A DNA stretch of 64,000 nt from Fischerella sp. PCC 9605 (GTDB taxonomy: Bacteria > Cyanobacteriota > Cyanobacteriia > Cyanobacteriales > Nostocaceae). Every line of letters begins with the position of its first letter. Positions within the stretch are counted from its first letter, which is position 1. The stretch is taken from NCBI RefSeq assembly GCF_000517105.1, contig NZ_KI912148.1:62001-126000 (forward strand), read 5' to 3'. The position numbers and the translations under genes were made by a program. Below are positions 35,828 to 45,811 of the stretch, piece after piece. The notes beneath the pieces were generated by a model. The model saw nothing but the letters and a program-made list of their open reading frames with translations. It searched no databases and was not told the DNA's origin.

Positions 35828-38320
35828 ATGTTTCGTCAACAATGTTCACTGCCATCATTAGCAATTTTGTTTACTTTGACTGCTACTTCTCCTCCTTCAG
35901 CAGTCTCTTTTATTGCTCGTCCTGTGCTTGCCCAGTCATCGGCTGACAGTACTTCTTTTCCTGTTCCGCAATCTGTTCCCAGTGGTACACAAGTGCGGAT
36001 CAACGGCACAACTAGTATGGAAAAGATCAATCAGGCACTGGCGGATCGCTTCAAATCAAAGTTTCCCGGTACAGATGTCAACATTGCCTACGATGGAACG
36101 GATGCATCTGTGAAAGCACTGCCAGATGGAAAAATTGATTTGGCTGCAATTGGTCGTTCACTAACGCAAGCAGAGAAAGCCCAAGGGCTTGTCAGCACTC
36201 CCATAGCTCGTAATAAGATAGCTGTAATCGTTGGCAAAGATAACCCGTATAAAAATAGCTTGACCTCCGAGCAGTTTGCTAAAATCTTTCGGGGTGAGAT
36301 TACCAACTGGTCACAAGTCGGGGGTTCTTCCCAAGCAATTCGCCTGATCGATCGCCCAGACAATAGCGACTTGCGGCAAGCATTTGTGAATTATCCTGTT
36401 TTTCAGGCAGTTCCATTTAAAACAGGTGCAAATGCTGTCAAACTTACAGAAGACAGTACTGAAGCGGTGATCAAAGAACTGGGATCGGATGGCATTGGAT
36501 ATGCGATCGCCGACCAGGTAATTAATAACCCCAACGTGCAGATTATCTCAATGCACAAAGTTCCTCCCACCGATCCCCGTTATCCATTCTCTCAACCTTT
36601 AGCATATGCTTACCGGGGATCAAATCCTAGTCCTGCGGCACAAGCATTTGTAGGTTACGCAACTGCTCCCGAAAATCAGCAAATTGTTGAACAAGCCAGG
36701 GCTGCGGAGGTTGCAGTCGCAACACCTCAAGCCACATCCTCCCCGACAGCAACAGCAACAACTTCACCTGATACCACTGCGATCAGAACAACCGCTCCTA
36801 CAACTACAACAACAACAGGAACTGAACCCCAGCGTGGATTCCCGTGGTGGTGGTTATTGCTAATTCCATTACTGGGTGGATTGCTATGGTGGTTGCTAGG
36901 TCGGCGTACTAATGCTCCTGCCCCTACTCCTGCCTCAGCACCCGTTCCTATTCCTGTCCCTCCTCCTCCCCCTGCTAGAACTCGTGAGAGTCGGATCGTT
37001 CTGACACCTCGAAATTGCCGGGATGCTTATGCCTACTGGGAAGTTTCCGATCGGGAGAAAGTAGATTTGCAACGGCAAGGTGGACGCGATCTCAAGGTGC
37101 GTCTCTACGATGTCACTGATATTGAAGACATGGATCGTCAGACGCCCCACAGCATGAAGGAGTTTGATTGCGATCCTCGGGAACAAGATATGCACATTCC
37201 TATCGCAGTAGACAACCGTGATTACATTGCTGAGCTTGGTTATATTACTTACAGCGATCGCTGGCTACCAATTGCTCGTTCAGCTCACGTACGAGTTCCT
37301 GCCTGTGAACCTGTTAGTAATATTCCTGCAACAGCGGCTGCTGCTGCTCCAGCAGCAGCCGCTGTTGCTGCTCATACTTTGGTAAGCGATCGCCCTGTGG
37401 TGACAAAAGATGAAAGTCGTGCGATCTTGGTGCCTCGCAATTCCAGTGATGCCTATGCCTACTGGGAAATTCCAGAAGCACGGAAGGCTGAACTGCGACA
37501 ACAGGGTGGACGTAAGCTGGCGCTTCGAGTTTACGACACTACAGGTATCGATCTAGATCGAGAACCTGCTCACAGCATTCAGCAGTTTGACTGCGATGAG
37601 CAAACACCCGATTTGCACATTCCCATTACCCAGAGCGATCGCGACTACGTTGCAGAATTAGGCTATGTCACTGACGATGGTCGCTGGCTCAAACTTGCTC
37701 GTTCAACCCCTGTCAGAGTTCCATCTGCTCCCACGCTAGAGAGTACAACCACACCCTCATCCGGTTCTGGAACAAACCTGGCGGGGGTTGTCTCCGATCG
37801 GGTTGACAGTATATCTAGAGCAACAACCAATCTGGCTGGAAATGTGACAGATAGAGTTACCGGCACCATCGCCGGAGGCACAGCCGCAGTAGCAGGTATG
37901 GGAACAGCCGCTCGGTCATTCTTAGATAGAGGGCAGTCCGATCTTGATAGCGATCGCACAATTAGCGGTCAGCCTGCCATGAAGAACGACTGCCGAATTA
38001 TCTTAGTGCCACGCAACTCTAGAGATGCTTACGCCTATTGGGAAGTATCAGATGACTACAAAGCCAATGCGCGACAGCAAGGCGGACGTAGATTTGTACT
38101 GCGAATTCATGATGCAACTAATCTTGACATTGACAATCAGCCACCCCACAGCACCCAAGAATATGTGTGCGATGAGCGCGACCAAGACAAACATGTTTCA
38201 ATTCCAGTCAGCGATCGCGACTACATCGCAGAAGTGGGCTACTACACAGATGACAATCGCTGGCTGAGAATTATTCGCTCCTTCCACGTTCACGTGCCAT
38301 CAGATAGCACATCGCCATGA
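35828..38320 (+). CDS. PstS-like solute-binding domain fused to three DUF4912 domains
   Basis: 830 residues. A signal peptide (about 1-36) is followed by a phosphate-binding-protein-like domain, about 50-300 (VRINGTTSMEKINQALA, DLAAIGRSLT, FRGEITNWSQVGG). Next come a Thr-rich linker, a Trp-rich membrane helix near 337-358 (WWWLLLIPLLGGLLWWLLG), a Pro-rich linker and three DUF4912 units starting near 388, 530 and 722, each with PRN..DAYAYWE, HS..(E/Q)FDCD or similar and DYIAE(L/V)GY. The solute domain would face the periplasm and the DUF4912 repeats the cytoplasm. No transporter permease is nearby, so a sensory or scaffolding role is more likely than uptake; that is inference. Confidence 0.88.
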   Translation: MFRQQCSLPSLAILFTLTATSPPSAVSFIARPVLAQSSADSTSFPVPQSVPSGTQVRINGTTSMEKINQALADRFKSKFPGTDVNIAYDGTDASVKALPDGKIDLAAIGRSLTQAEKAQGLVSTPIARNKIAVIVGKDNPYKNSLTSEQFAKIFRGEITNWSQVGGSSQAIRLIDRPDNSDLRQAFVNYPVFQAVPFKTGANAVKLTEDSTEAVIKELGSDGIGYAIADQVINNPNVQIISMHKVPPTDPRYPFSQPLAYAYRGSNPSPAAQAFVGYATAPENQQIVEQARAAEVAVATPQATSSPTATATTSPDTTAIRTTAPTTTTTTGTEPQRGFPWWWLLLIPLLGGLLWWLLGRRTNAPAPTPASAPVPIPVPPPPPARTRESRIVLTPRNCRDAYAYWEVSDREKVDLQRQGGRDLKVRLYDVTDIEDMDRQTPHSMKEFDCDPREQDMHIPIAVDNRDYIAELGYITYSDRWLPIARSAHVRVPACEPVSNIPATAAAAAPAAAAVAAHTLVSDRPVVTKDESRAILVPRNSSDAYAYWEIPEARKAELRQQGGRKLALRVYDTTGIDLDREPAHSIQQFDCDEQTPDLHIPITQSDRDYVAELGYVTDDGRWLKLARSTPVRVPSAPTLESTTTPSSGSGTNLAGVVSDRVDSISRATTNLAGNVTDRVTGTIAGGTAAVAGMGTAARSFLDRGQSDLDSDRTISGQPAMKNDCRIILVPRNSRDAYAYWEVSDDYKANARQQGGRRFVLRIHDATNLDIDNQPPHSTQEYVCDERDQDKHVSIPVSDRDYIAEVGYYTDDNRWLRIIRSFHVHVPSDSTSP

Positions 38321-38374
38321 GAAGGAATCGAGCAAGGAGCACAGGGCATGGGGCATGGAGCATAGATAAAGATC

Positions 38375-38418
38375 CAATGCCCAATTCCCAATCCCCAATC
38401 CCCAATCCCCAATCCCCT
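38375..38418. repeat. STRR array (CCCAATC units)
   Basis: CCCAATC/CCCAATT heptamers in tandem between the DUF4912 gene and the next gene. Confidence 0.8.
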
Positions 38419-38448
38419 TTTTATCAACCTTGAGTGAGGACATTCATC

Positions 38449-38979
38449 ATGGGACTTTTTTTTGATGTTCTAAGTGCAATTAACAACCCCAATCAGCAGG
38501 GAAGCGTGACTCAACTAGAGTCAATCACAAACTCAATTCAGCAATTAGCAACTAGTCGAGGAATTCAGCCATCTCAAATGCAAACTGTGATGTCAGTGTT
38601 AGGCAATGTGCTGCGTCCTGCACTACAGAAACAGCAGTCAACCTTGGGTGGCAATCAATTACAGAATCTCATTGGTCAAGCCATTGGTACTAGTGCGAGT
38701 GCATCTGGGCTGCAATCTCTGATGTCGCCTCAGTTGCAACAGCAAATCGTTCAAACAGTTTCTCAAAGAACAGGACTAAGCCCGAATGCGATCCAGGCTG
38801 CTTTGCCAACACTAACTTCAGCAGTGATGGGTCTGCTAAATATGGGTACTACTAAACCTGGTGTTTCAGGCTCAAACTCTATCTTGAGTACGTTTTTAGA
38901 TAGCGATCGCGATGGCGACACAGACCTAGGTGATGTTCTGAGATTTGCCAATCGTTTTCTTAATCCATCCGCCATATAG
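38449..38979 (+). CDS. DUF937-like small protein with calcium-loop-like motif
   Basis: 176 residues from the ATG at 38449, eight bases after AGGA. It is Gln/Ser-rich and helical (MGLFFDVLSAINNPNQQG, then long helices), resembling DUF937/YidB-type proteins; the match is by general look, not a firm motif. Near the C-terminus DSDRDGDTDLGD resembles an EF-hand or dockerin calcium loop (D-x-D-x-D-G-x-x-D). There is no signal peptide. It lies 128 bases after the PstS-DUF4912 gene on the same strand. Confidence 0.7.
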   Translation: MGLFFDVLSAINNPNQQGSVTQLESITNSIQQLATSRGIQPSQMQTVMSVLGNVLRPALQKQQSTLGGNQLQNLIGQAIGTSASASGLQSLMSPQLQQQIVQTVSQRTGLSPNAIQAALPTLTSAVMGLLNMGTTKPGVSGSNSILSTFLDSDRDGDTDLGDVLRFANRFLNPSAI

Positions 38980-38990
38980 TTCTTGGCGAC

Positions 38991-39236
38991 TTGGGAATTG
39001 GGCATTGGGCATTGGGCAAAAATAAGTCAAAAGCATGCCCTCGAGCGCAGCGAAGGGTTAAAAGCTAAAAGTAAAAAGAAAGAATTTTTTCTTTTACCTT
39101 TTTACTTTTTACTTTTTACTTTTTACTTCTCCAGTTCCTTTGCCCCATGCCCCTTGCCCATTGCTCCATGCCTGATGCCCTAATCCCCAGTTCCCAATCC
39201 CCAGTCCCCAATCCCCTAAAATCGGTAGGTAAACCA
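38991..39236. repeat. Repeat-rich gap (GGGCATT, TTTTTAC and CCCAATC heptamers)
   Basis: Three STRR types lie in series: GGGCATT units, an AAAGTAAAAAG..CTTTTTACTTTTTAC hairpin-forming stretch around 39068-39127, and CCCATGC/CCCAATC units. There is no real ORF. Confidence 0.75.
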
Positions 39237-39725
39237 ATGACTACTTTAATGCTCGGTTCTGACGACTTATCCAAGCTCACTTCTGCTGTAATGACCTCTG
39301 GCATGGCAGTATCAATTGTTGATGTTGGTATCATTTCAACAGCAATTGAAGCAGGCGCAATGGCCAAAGAGATTGCTGGAGCTGCCAAAAAGTATCCAAA
39401 CAACTCCGTCATTCAAGCATTGTTTTCAGATGACGCTATGAAAAAAGCTCAGACTGAAGGCTATCTCAAAGTTGAGGCTAAACCTGAGGAGATGACACCA
39501 GAAAAGGCTGTTGATACAGCGATCGCCAGGATTGCTGAAGCTCTGATAGTATTAGAAGGAAAGGCATCTGCTGAGGAAATCGGCGAATACAAACAGTTCA
39601 TCTACAGCTGTGCCGCTCGTGTTGCCAATGCAGCAGGCAGTGGATTGTTTGGCTCTGGAAGCCCGAAAGTAAGCGATAAAGAAGCAGTTGCACTTGCCAA
39701 AATTAAAGCTGCACTTGGTTTGTAG
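39237..39725 (+). CDS. Hypothetical helical protein (162 residues)
   Basis: The start is ATG 39237, because the codons before it are STRR sequence. Short hydrophobic Gly/Ala segments (VMTSGMAVSIVDVGIISTAI) are followed by an acidic helical part (ALIVLEGKASAEEIGEYKQFIYSC, broken here to its core) and a conserved-looking end, VSDKEAVALAKIKAALGL. It is not recognised with certainty; the second half has the feel of a TerB/DjlA-like helical bundle. It follows the DUF937-like gene and may function with it. Confidence 0.6.
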   Translation: MTTLMLGSDDLSKLTSAVMTSGMAVSIVDVGIISTAIEAGAMAKEIAGAAKKYPNNSVIQALFSDDAMKKAQTEGYLKVEAKPEEMTPEKAVDTAIARIAEALIVLEGKASAEEIGEYKQFIYSCAARVANAAGSGLFGSGSPKVSDKEAVALAKIKAALGL

Positions 39726-40244
39726 AAGTTGCGGAATTAATATTATGTTCAGTTAATCATGGGCAATTAAGCCAACTTGATATAACTTGACCATTCGAGT
39801 GGGAGAGCCTCTGGCTCTCATTCTCGTGACCAGGTTCAACCTGGTCACGAGGGTTTGGAGGCTCTGCCTCCTGCTGTTGTAACTGATGTAATATGTAATC
39901 AACCAAATATTGCTGGATGGCTCGTTAGTTATGAACGAGCCTATTTTTTCAGGCTATTTGCAATTGAAAAGGGTTTGAATCCCCCCTCTATTGTTCCTTT
40001 CTGCCACGCCACGTGCTACCAGTCGGCGAAGTCGCCGCTCCTCTGGGTTTCTTCAAGCTAAACCTTAGGGTAGATGCTGTAAGCACTTCCGAAGAAAGTA
40101 AATATTATCTAGTCCTGCCAAATCTACATTTTTATCCACTATCAGAATTGGACATCATCACCCAAATTTATAACTTAAAATACAGATCCTCTAACCCTCA
40201 ATCTCGACGTGCGATCCCCAACTCACTTGTTTGGAAATCGAATC
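39726..40244. other. Intergenic region with a strong palindrome
   Basis: CTCGTGACCAGGTT and AACCTGGTCACGAG (39823-39851) are perfect 14-base arms around one base. They are flanked by two lesser palindromic words, GAGAGCC..GGCTCTC and GGAGGCTCTGCCTCC. They look like mobile repeat sequence. The rest is featureless; a possible GGAA ribosome binding site for the kinase lies at its end. Confidence 0.6.
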
Positions 40245-43200
40245 GTGTCTGAAGCGATCCGTAACCGACTGTTGCCCTATGGAGTTACTGCTCTCGGCGT
40301 TGCAGTAGCCTTGTTGTTTATGCAGCTGCTTAACCCTTGGCTACCCATGACCCAATCACCCTTTCTACTATTTTTTGCCGCAGTTACAGTGAGTGCTTGG
40401 TACGGTGGTCGAGGGCCGGGAATATTCGCTACCTTGTTATCGGCTTTATTTGCCAACTACTTCTTTATAGTTCCAGTTTATAAATTTACCTTAGATCCAC
40501 TCAGTTTTTCACGGTTATTAATATATATTCTAGAGTCAATTTTGATCAGCGTCTTATGTGGAGCATTACGCACTGCTCAGCAGCGAACGCAAAAGAGTCT
40601 CAATTTGCTGAAAGTGAGCGAAGCCAAATTTCGGCGTTTAGTGGATTCTAATATCATTGGGGTGGTATTTGCAGATACTCGCGGAGCCATCACAGAAGCC
40701 AACGATGCTTTTCTGAAAATGACAGGTTACACCCGCGAGGATGTATTGACAGGGCGGGTGCGTTGGGATGAAATGACACCACCGGATCTTTCCGATCTTG
40801 ATGCACATGCCATAGAAGAAATAATGACCACAGGAAAATGCACTCCTTTTGAGAAGGCATACTTTCACAAAGACGGTCATCGGATTCCAATTTTAGTAGG
40901 GGCGGCTTTGTTAGAAGATGAGTCTAGAGAAAATGTCATTAGCTTTATACTTGACTTGAGCGATCGCAAACAAGCCGAACAGCGTCAGCGCGTACAGTAT
41001 GCAGTTACTCGCGTCCTCGCTGAAGCCAGAACAATTGCTGATGCAGTGCCAGCAGTTTTGCGATCGCTGTGTGAAAGCCTGGGATGGCAATTAGGTATCT
41101 TTTGGAGTGTAGACCGTCAGGGTGAGTTTCTAGGTTATGTGAATGAATGGCACGTACCCTCTGTAAATCTAGATGAGTTCAAGGAAAAAAACCAAACTAC
41201 AATTTTTACCCCTGGAGTTGGACTACCCGGTCGTGTCTGGGCAAGCGGTGAACCTGCCTGGATCGAAGATGTGATTGCAGATCATAACTTTCCTAGAATT
41301 GCCGAAGCTACTCAAGCAGGATTGCACGGCGCATTAGCATTCCCCATTCGGATCAATCGCGAAATCTTAGGTGCGATCGAGTGTTTTAGCGATAAAATTC
41401 AGAAGCCGGATGCTGATTTATTACAGATGATGAGCACTATCGGCAGCGAGATTGGCCAGTTTATTGAGCGCAAACGAGCTGAAGAGGCGTTAGCTGAAAG
41501 TCAGCGACTTTTTTCAAGCTTCATGAATCACATGCCTGGTTGCGCTTATATTAAGGACGAGCAAGGACGTTACTTATTTGCCAACCCTATTGGTGCAGGT
41601 TTAGTTAATCTTCAAGTAGCTAAAGTTTTAGGCAAGACAGATTTCGATATATTACCACAGGAAGTAGCACAACCGCTTCGAGATAATGATATCACTGTTC
41701 TCACCACAGGCAAAGCGATACAGAAAATCGAGACCTTGCCGCAATCAGATGGTGAACACTGTTGGATGTCGTTCAAGTTTCCCATCAAAGACGCATCCGG
41801 TAAACAGATGCTTGCAGGTATGTCTTTTGACATCACCGAACAGAAACGAACGGAGGCAGCAATAACAGAACTGAATAAGGACTTAAACCACCGTGTGAGC
41901 GAACTACAAACTTTGCTCGATGTAATTCCCATCGCGATTGGAATTGGCCTTGATCCTAAATGTAGGGATATCAGAGTCAACTCAGTCTTTGCTAGGTGGT
42001 TAAATGTACCAACAGGCGTGAACGTGTCTACAATCCAAGTTAATTCTGAACAACTTCCGTTTAAAATCTGCCGACATGGTGAGGAACTGCCGCCTGATGA
42101 GCAACCGATGCGGTATGCAGCAACTCATGGTGTGGAAGTTCGGCATTCCGAAATTGAAATAGTTTGCGATAACGGCGCAATTCACCACCTTTTGGGCAAC
42201 GCTGCACCCCTGTTCGACGAAGAAGGCAGAGTCAGAGGAAGTGTGGGAGCATTTCTAGATATTAGCGATCGCAAACGCACAGAAGCCATTTTTCGGTTTT
42301 TAGCAGAGGCAAGCAGTGTGCTTGCTTCTTCTTTAGACTATCAAACAACTCTTGAGAATATAGCCCGCCTTGCTGTTTTGGATATAGCAGACTGGTGTGC
42401 AATTGATGTATTGGACGAAAATTCAGCCACTTCCAGACTGGCAGCAATTCACGGACACCCAGACAAAGTCCAGCAAGTGCGTGAGTTTATTCGCAACTAT
42501 CCACTCGATCTTAACAGCAGCCACCCAATCGCTAGAGTATTGCGTACTGGCGAATCAGAACTGGTAACTGATTTTCTGGAACCAGATTTAGCATCCATTG
42601 CTGGTGACGAGGAACATTACAGAAAGCTGCAAGCTTTGCATATCAAGTCTTATATTTGTGTGCCGTTGATTGCTCGCGGGCAGATACTGGGGGCAATTAC
42701 GTTAGTATATGGAGAATCGGGGCGTCGCTATAGTGTGACTGATTTGTCACTCGCGGAAGATTTAGCTCGTCGTGCTGCCTTAGCTGTAGACAATGCCAGA
42801 CTCTATCGTAAAGCTCAGGAAGCCAACCAGATCAAAGATGAATTTTTAGCAGTGCTTTCTCATGAATTGCGATCGCCCCTCAACCCGATATTAGGTTGGA
42901 CAAAAATTCTGCAAAGCCGCAAATTAGATGAAGCTGCTACCCTCAATGCTCTGAAAACCATAGAGCGCAATGCTCATGTGCAAGTACAAATTATAGAAGA
43001 TTTGCTAGATATCTCACGCATCATTCAAGGCAAACTCAGCTTGGATGTCTCCCCAGTCAACCTAGCCTCAACTATTGAGGCAGCGATTGAAACTGTACGT
43101 CTAGCAGCGGAAGTGAAGTCAATAGAAATTAATTTTCAGAAAAATAGCAGCGAAACTCTTTTTGTATTGGGCGATAGCAGTCGTTTACAACAAGTTATCT

Positions 43201-43958
43201 GGAATTTGCTCTCTAATGCAGTTAAGTTTACACCAAATCAGGGTCGGGTAGAAATCTTAATAGAGTGCTCAAACGCAGATGCCCATATCAAAATTAGCGA
43301 TACAGGTAAAGGCATTAATCCAGACTTTTTACCTTATGTTTTTGATTATTTTCGGCAAGAAAACAGCGCTACAAATCGTCAATTTGGCGGTTTAGGGCTG
43401 GGGCTAGCAATTGTCCGTCGCTTAGTAGAACTACACGGTGGCACAGTCAAAGCCGAGAGTTCAGGAGAAGGGCTAGGAGCTACCTTTACTATCACATTGC
43501 CTCTAATGACAACTGTACAAAAAACTAGGCAAGAAAATGACAACTCAGACACATCTCCTATTCTTAAGGGAATACGAGTACTTGCCGTTGATGACGATCC
43601 AGATAATCTAGAACTGATAGTTTTTCTACTCGAACAATACGGTATAGAAGTGCGTAGCGTGACTTCAGCAGTCGAAGCACTTTCCGTACTAATAGAATGG
43701 CAGCCAAATTTATTACTTAGTGATATTGGTATGCCAGACGTAGATGGCTATACCTTAATTCGCCAAATCCGGGCGCTACCACCAGAACAAGGGGGAACAA
43801 TACCAGCGATCGCACTGACTGCCTATACAGGAGAAATTAACCATCAACAGGCACTATCGGCTGGTTTCCAACAACACGTCTCCAAGCCAGTCAACCCGGA
43901 AGAATTGGCTTTAGCTATTACCAAGGCCGTTGGAGGCAGTAAAGAAGGCAATGGGTAA
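40245..43958 (+). CDS. Hybrid sensor histidine kinase (DUF4118-PAS-GAF-PAS-PAS-GAF-HisKA-HATPase-REC)
   Basis: About 1237 residues. I start it at the GTG at 40245 (GGAA eight bases upstream); a GTG at 40209 is possible. Four membrane helices of the KdpD-like DUF4118 type fill 10-115, then a PAS domain (FRRLVDSNIIGVVF), a GAF domain, two more PAS domains and a second GAF domain. The kinase core has H873 in SHELRSPLNP, the N box NLLSNAVKF, G1 DTGKGI and G2 GGLGLGLAIV. The C-terminal receiver has DDD and the phospho-acceptor D1160 in SDIGMPDVDG. All catalytic residues are present. No DNA-binding partner gene is adjacent, so the output is probably another response regulator elsewhere. Confidence 0.93.
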   Translation: MSEAIRNRLLPYGVTALGVAVALLFMQLLNPWLPMTQSPFLLFFAAVTVSAWYGGRGPGIFATLLSALFANYFFIVPVYKFTLDPLSFSRLLIYILESILISVLCGALRTAQQRTQKSLNLLKVSEAKFRRLVDSNIIGVVFADTRGAITEANDAFLKMTGYTREDVLTGRVRWDEMTPPDLSDLDAHAIEEIMTTGKCTPFEKAYFHKDGHRIPILVGAALLEDESRENVISFILDLSDRKQAEQRQRVQYAVTRVLAEARTIADAVPAVLRSLCESLGWQLGIFWSVDRQGEFLGYVNEWHVPSVNLDEFKEKNQTTIFTPGVGLPGRVWASGEPAWIEDVIADHNFPRIAEATQAGLHGALAFPIRINREILGAIECFSDKIQKPDADLLQMMSTIGSEIGQFIERKRAEEALAESQRLFSSFMNHMPGCAYIKDEQGRYLFANPIGAGLVNLQVAKVLGKTDFDILPQEVAQPLRDNDITVLTTGKAIQKIETLPQSDGEHCWMSFKFPIKDASGKQMLAGMSFDITEQKRTEAAITELNKDLNHRVSELQTLLDVIPIAIGIGLDPKCRDIRVNSVFARWLNVPTGVNVSTIQVNSEQLPFKICRHGEELPPDEQPMRYAATHGVEVRHSEIEIVCDNGAIHHLLGNAAPLFDEEGRVRGSVGAFLDISDRKRTEAIFRFLAEASSVLASSLDYQTTLENIARLAVLDIADWCAIDVLDENSATSRLAAIHGHPDKVQQVREFIRNYPLDLNSSHPIARVLRTGESELVTDFLEPDLASIAGDEEHYRKLQALHIKSYICVPLIARGQILGAITLVYGESGRRYSVTDLSLAEDLARRAALAVDNARLYRKAQEANQIKDEFLAVLSHELRSPLNPILGWTKILQSRKLDEAATLNALKTIERNAHVQVQIIEDLLDISRIIQGKLSLDVSPVNLASTIEAAIETVRLAAEVKSIEINFQKNSSETLFVLGDSSRLQQVIWNLLSNAVKFTPNQGRVEILIECSNADAHIKISDTGKGINPDFLPYVFDYFRQENSATNRQFGGLGLGLAIVRRLVELHGGTVKAESSGEGLGATFTITLPLMTTVQKTRQENDNSDTSPILKGIRVLAVDDDPDNLELIVFLLEQYGIEVRSVTSAVEALSVLIEWQPNLLLSDIGMPDVDGYTLIRQIRALPPEQGGTIPAIALTAYTGEINHQQALSAGFQQHVSKPVNPEELALAITKAVGGSKEGNG

Positions 43959-43984
43959 TAGGAAAGAAAAATGCCAATTACCAA

Positions 43985-44518
43985 TCACCAATTACCAATC
44001 ACCAGTAGATCCTTGTGTAAAAGGTAGTTATCATCCCTGATATCTGAGGAAGAAGGAGAACCTGGAGTGGGAGGAGAAGAGGTGTCAAGGTCTTTAATAT
44101 CTTGGCTTGAAACCCAACCGATAGATCCTGATTTGTTAAACCGTACTCGATACCATGTGTATCTATCAGCACCATAAACCCGATCAATAATTTGGGCTTG
44201 CTCTCCAGATGAAGTTGTACCTATTTGTCGTGAGTTTGGTTCAGGAGACGCGTAATAAGGGATCTTAGTATTGGAACTACTAACCTTTGAATTACCATGA
44301 TCACCTAGAGCGGTTTGAGAAGAAACTGTAGAATTTTTCGGTGAGGTTTCATTCTCCTGAGGAGAAGTTTGCGGAATAATTGGGGTGTTATTTGTTGCTG
44401 GAATGGGCTGTATAGGAAGTTCAGCTTGATTATTGTTGTTATGATTACAACCTAGAATTAATCCACAACTGAGGCTAATTAACAATGCATTGATCGAAGT
44501 TTTTGTTATCCATCTCAT
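43985..44518 (-). CDS. SH3b-domain lipoprotein
   Basis: 177 residues from the ATG at 44518, which places a clear lipoprotein signal at the N-terminus: KTSINALLISLSCGLILGC, lipobox LILGC. An Asn/Pro/Ser-rich linker follows, and one SH3b domain at about 80-145 (YASPEPNSRQIGTT, WYRVRFNKSGSIGWVSSQDI). The last residues (LVIGNW) are encoded by an STRR array (CCAATTACCAATCA), so the repeat has moved the stop codon. It is probably anchored in a membrane, facing the periplasm, and is divergent from the SDR gene. Confidence 0.8.
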   Translation of the reverse strand: MRWITKTSINALLISLSCGLILGCNHNNNNQAELPIQPIPATNNTPIIPQTSPQENETSPKNSTVSSQTALGDHGNSKVSSSNTKIPYYASPEPNSRQIGTTSSGEQAQIIDRVYGADRYTWYRVRFNKSGSIGWVSSQDIKDLDTSSPPTPGSPSSSDIRDDNYLLHKDLLVIGNW

Positions 44519-44624
44519 GGTTGATGCACTCTCTAAAGCATTGACTCCAATGAAAACTGGAATTGTGCAATGTTCACCCACATATCAAAGAATACAAAAT
44601 CTTGAACCTATATATTTCTCCGTC

Positions 44625-45434
44625 ATGGTAAATTTCAATAACAAAGTAGTTTGGATCACAGGAGCATCCTCTGGTATTGGTGAAGCACTGGCATATGCTT
44701 TTGCCAAACAAGGCAGTAAACTTGTGCTTTCTGCCAGACGTGAGGAGGAACTGCAAAGAGTCAAAAAAGCGACAAAATTACCTGTTCAACAGGTGTTCAT
44801 ATTACCAATGGATATGACAAAGTCCGAAGAATTTCCAGAAAAAGTAGCAACTGCGATCAATTATTTCGGACAGATTGATATTGTTGTTCACAATGCCGGA
44901 ATTAGTCAGCGATCGCTAGTGAAAGATACGCCACTACTGGTTGACAGAATGTTGATGGAAGTGAATTTTTTTGGTGTGGTAGCGCTGACAAAAGCGATAC
45001 TACCTCACACGATCGCTCGAAAAGCAGGGCATTTTGTTGTCATCAGCAGCATTGCAGGCAAGTTAGGCACTCCGATGCGAAGTACCTATGCTGCTTCTAA
45101 ACACGCTTTGCACGGTTTTTTCGATTCGCTGCGGGCTGAATTTTGGCAAGAAAATATCAAAGTCACGATAATTTGTCCTGGTTACATCAAAACTGCTATT
45201 TCCATCAACGCCTTGAACGAAACAGGGAACAAATATAACAAAATGGATGAAAATCAGGAGAAAGGCTTGAGTGTAGAAGTCTGTGCAACAGAGATTCTCA
45301 ATGCAGTTAAAAAAGAAAAGTTAGAAGTATATATAGGTCGTTTTGAAGTATTGGGTGTGTATTTAAAAAGATTTTTCCCTGGCATTCTTTCGAGAGTGCT
45401 AAGAAACTTGCATATCAAAACCAAAGAAGTTTAA
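44625..45434 (+). CDS. Short-chain dehydrogenase/reductase (SDR)
   Basis: 269 residues from the ATG at 44625; upstream codons overlap the divergent lipoprotein gene and are not needed. The Rossmann motif TGASSGIGEA, the NAG motif (VHNAGISQ) and the catalytic set S..YxxxK (SSIAGKLG, then TYAASK) are present. CPGYIKT follows the active site. It is a classical SDR; the hydrophobic C-terminal segment (VLGVYLKRFFPGILSRVL) resembles membrane-associated family members acting on lipids. The substrate is unknown. Confidence 0.9.
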   Translation: MVNFNNKVVWITGASSGIGEALAYAFAKQGSKLVLSARREEELQRVKKATKLPVQQVFILPMDMTKSEEFPEKVATAINYFGQIDIVVHNAGISQRSLVKDTPLLVDRMLMEVNFFGVVALTKAILPHTIARKAGHFVVISSIAGKLGTPMRSTYAASKHALHGFFDSLRAEFWQENIKVTIICPGYIKTAISINALNETGNKYNKMDENQEKGLSVEVCATEILNAVKKEKLEVYIGRFEVLGVYLKRFFPGILSRVLRNLHIKTKEV

Positions 45435-45503
45435 TGCTGCTTGGAGCAAGCCTTCAGACTGCAAGGTAAAATCAGTTAAGTTCTATTTCCAATCAAGCTT
45501 CCC

Positions 45504-45794
45504 ATGTATCATTCCAGCACTATCAAACTAGCTGCGGTTGAGAAATCGGCTGCGAGGGATGGATTTGCAGAACCGTATCACAAGGTTACGTTTGAACTGA
45601 TTTCAGAAGGTATTCCAAAGAGTCAGATGGTAGTTTGGGTACACCCGGCTTATCCAGATGATGATCTCGTTCGTGTTGCTCAAACATTTGCTTGGCGCAG
45701 ATTACTTGATTTATCAGAAGCGGCGAGTGAAAATGCTTTTTCTGAAGAGGAAATTCAGTTACTTTGGGAGCGAGTGAAACCAGCTAATTTTTGA
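45504..45794 (+). CDS. Small hypothetical protein (96 residues)
   Basis: Not recognised by name. It is a single compact domain with a beta-type start (YHKVTFELISEGIPKSQMVVWVHP) and helical end (RVAQTFAWRRLLDLSEAASE), acidic overall, with no signal peptide. The sequence composition and length look real and the gene ends 17 bases before the convergent pseudouridine synthase gene. Confidence 0.7.
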   Translation: MYHSSTIKLAAVEKSAARDGFAEPYHKVTFELISEGIPKSQMVVWVHPAYPDDDLVRVAQTFAWRRLLDLSEAASENAFSEEEIQLLWERVKPANF

Positions 45795-45811
45795 AAGTTA
45801 TTGGAATCTCC

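Noticed and set aside
39855-40061. 68-codon frame in the gap before the hybrid kinase
   Set aside because: It starts in palindromic repeat sequence and has no supporting signals.
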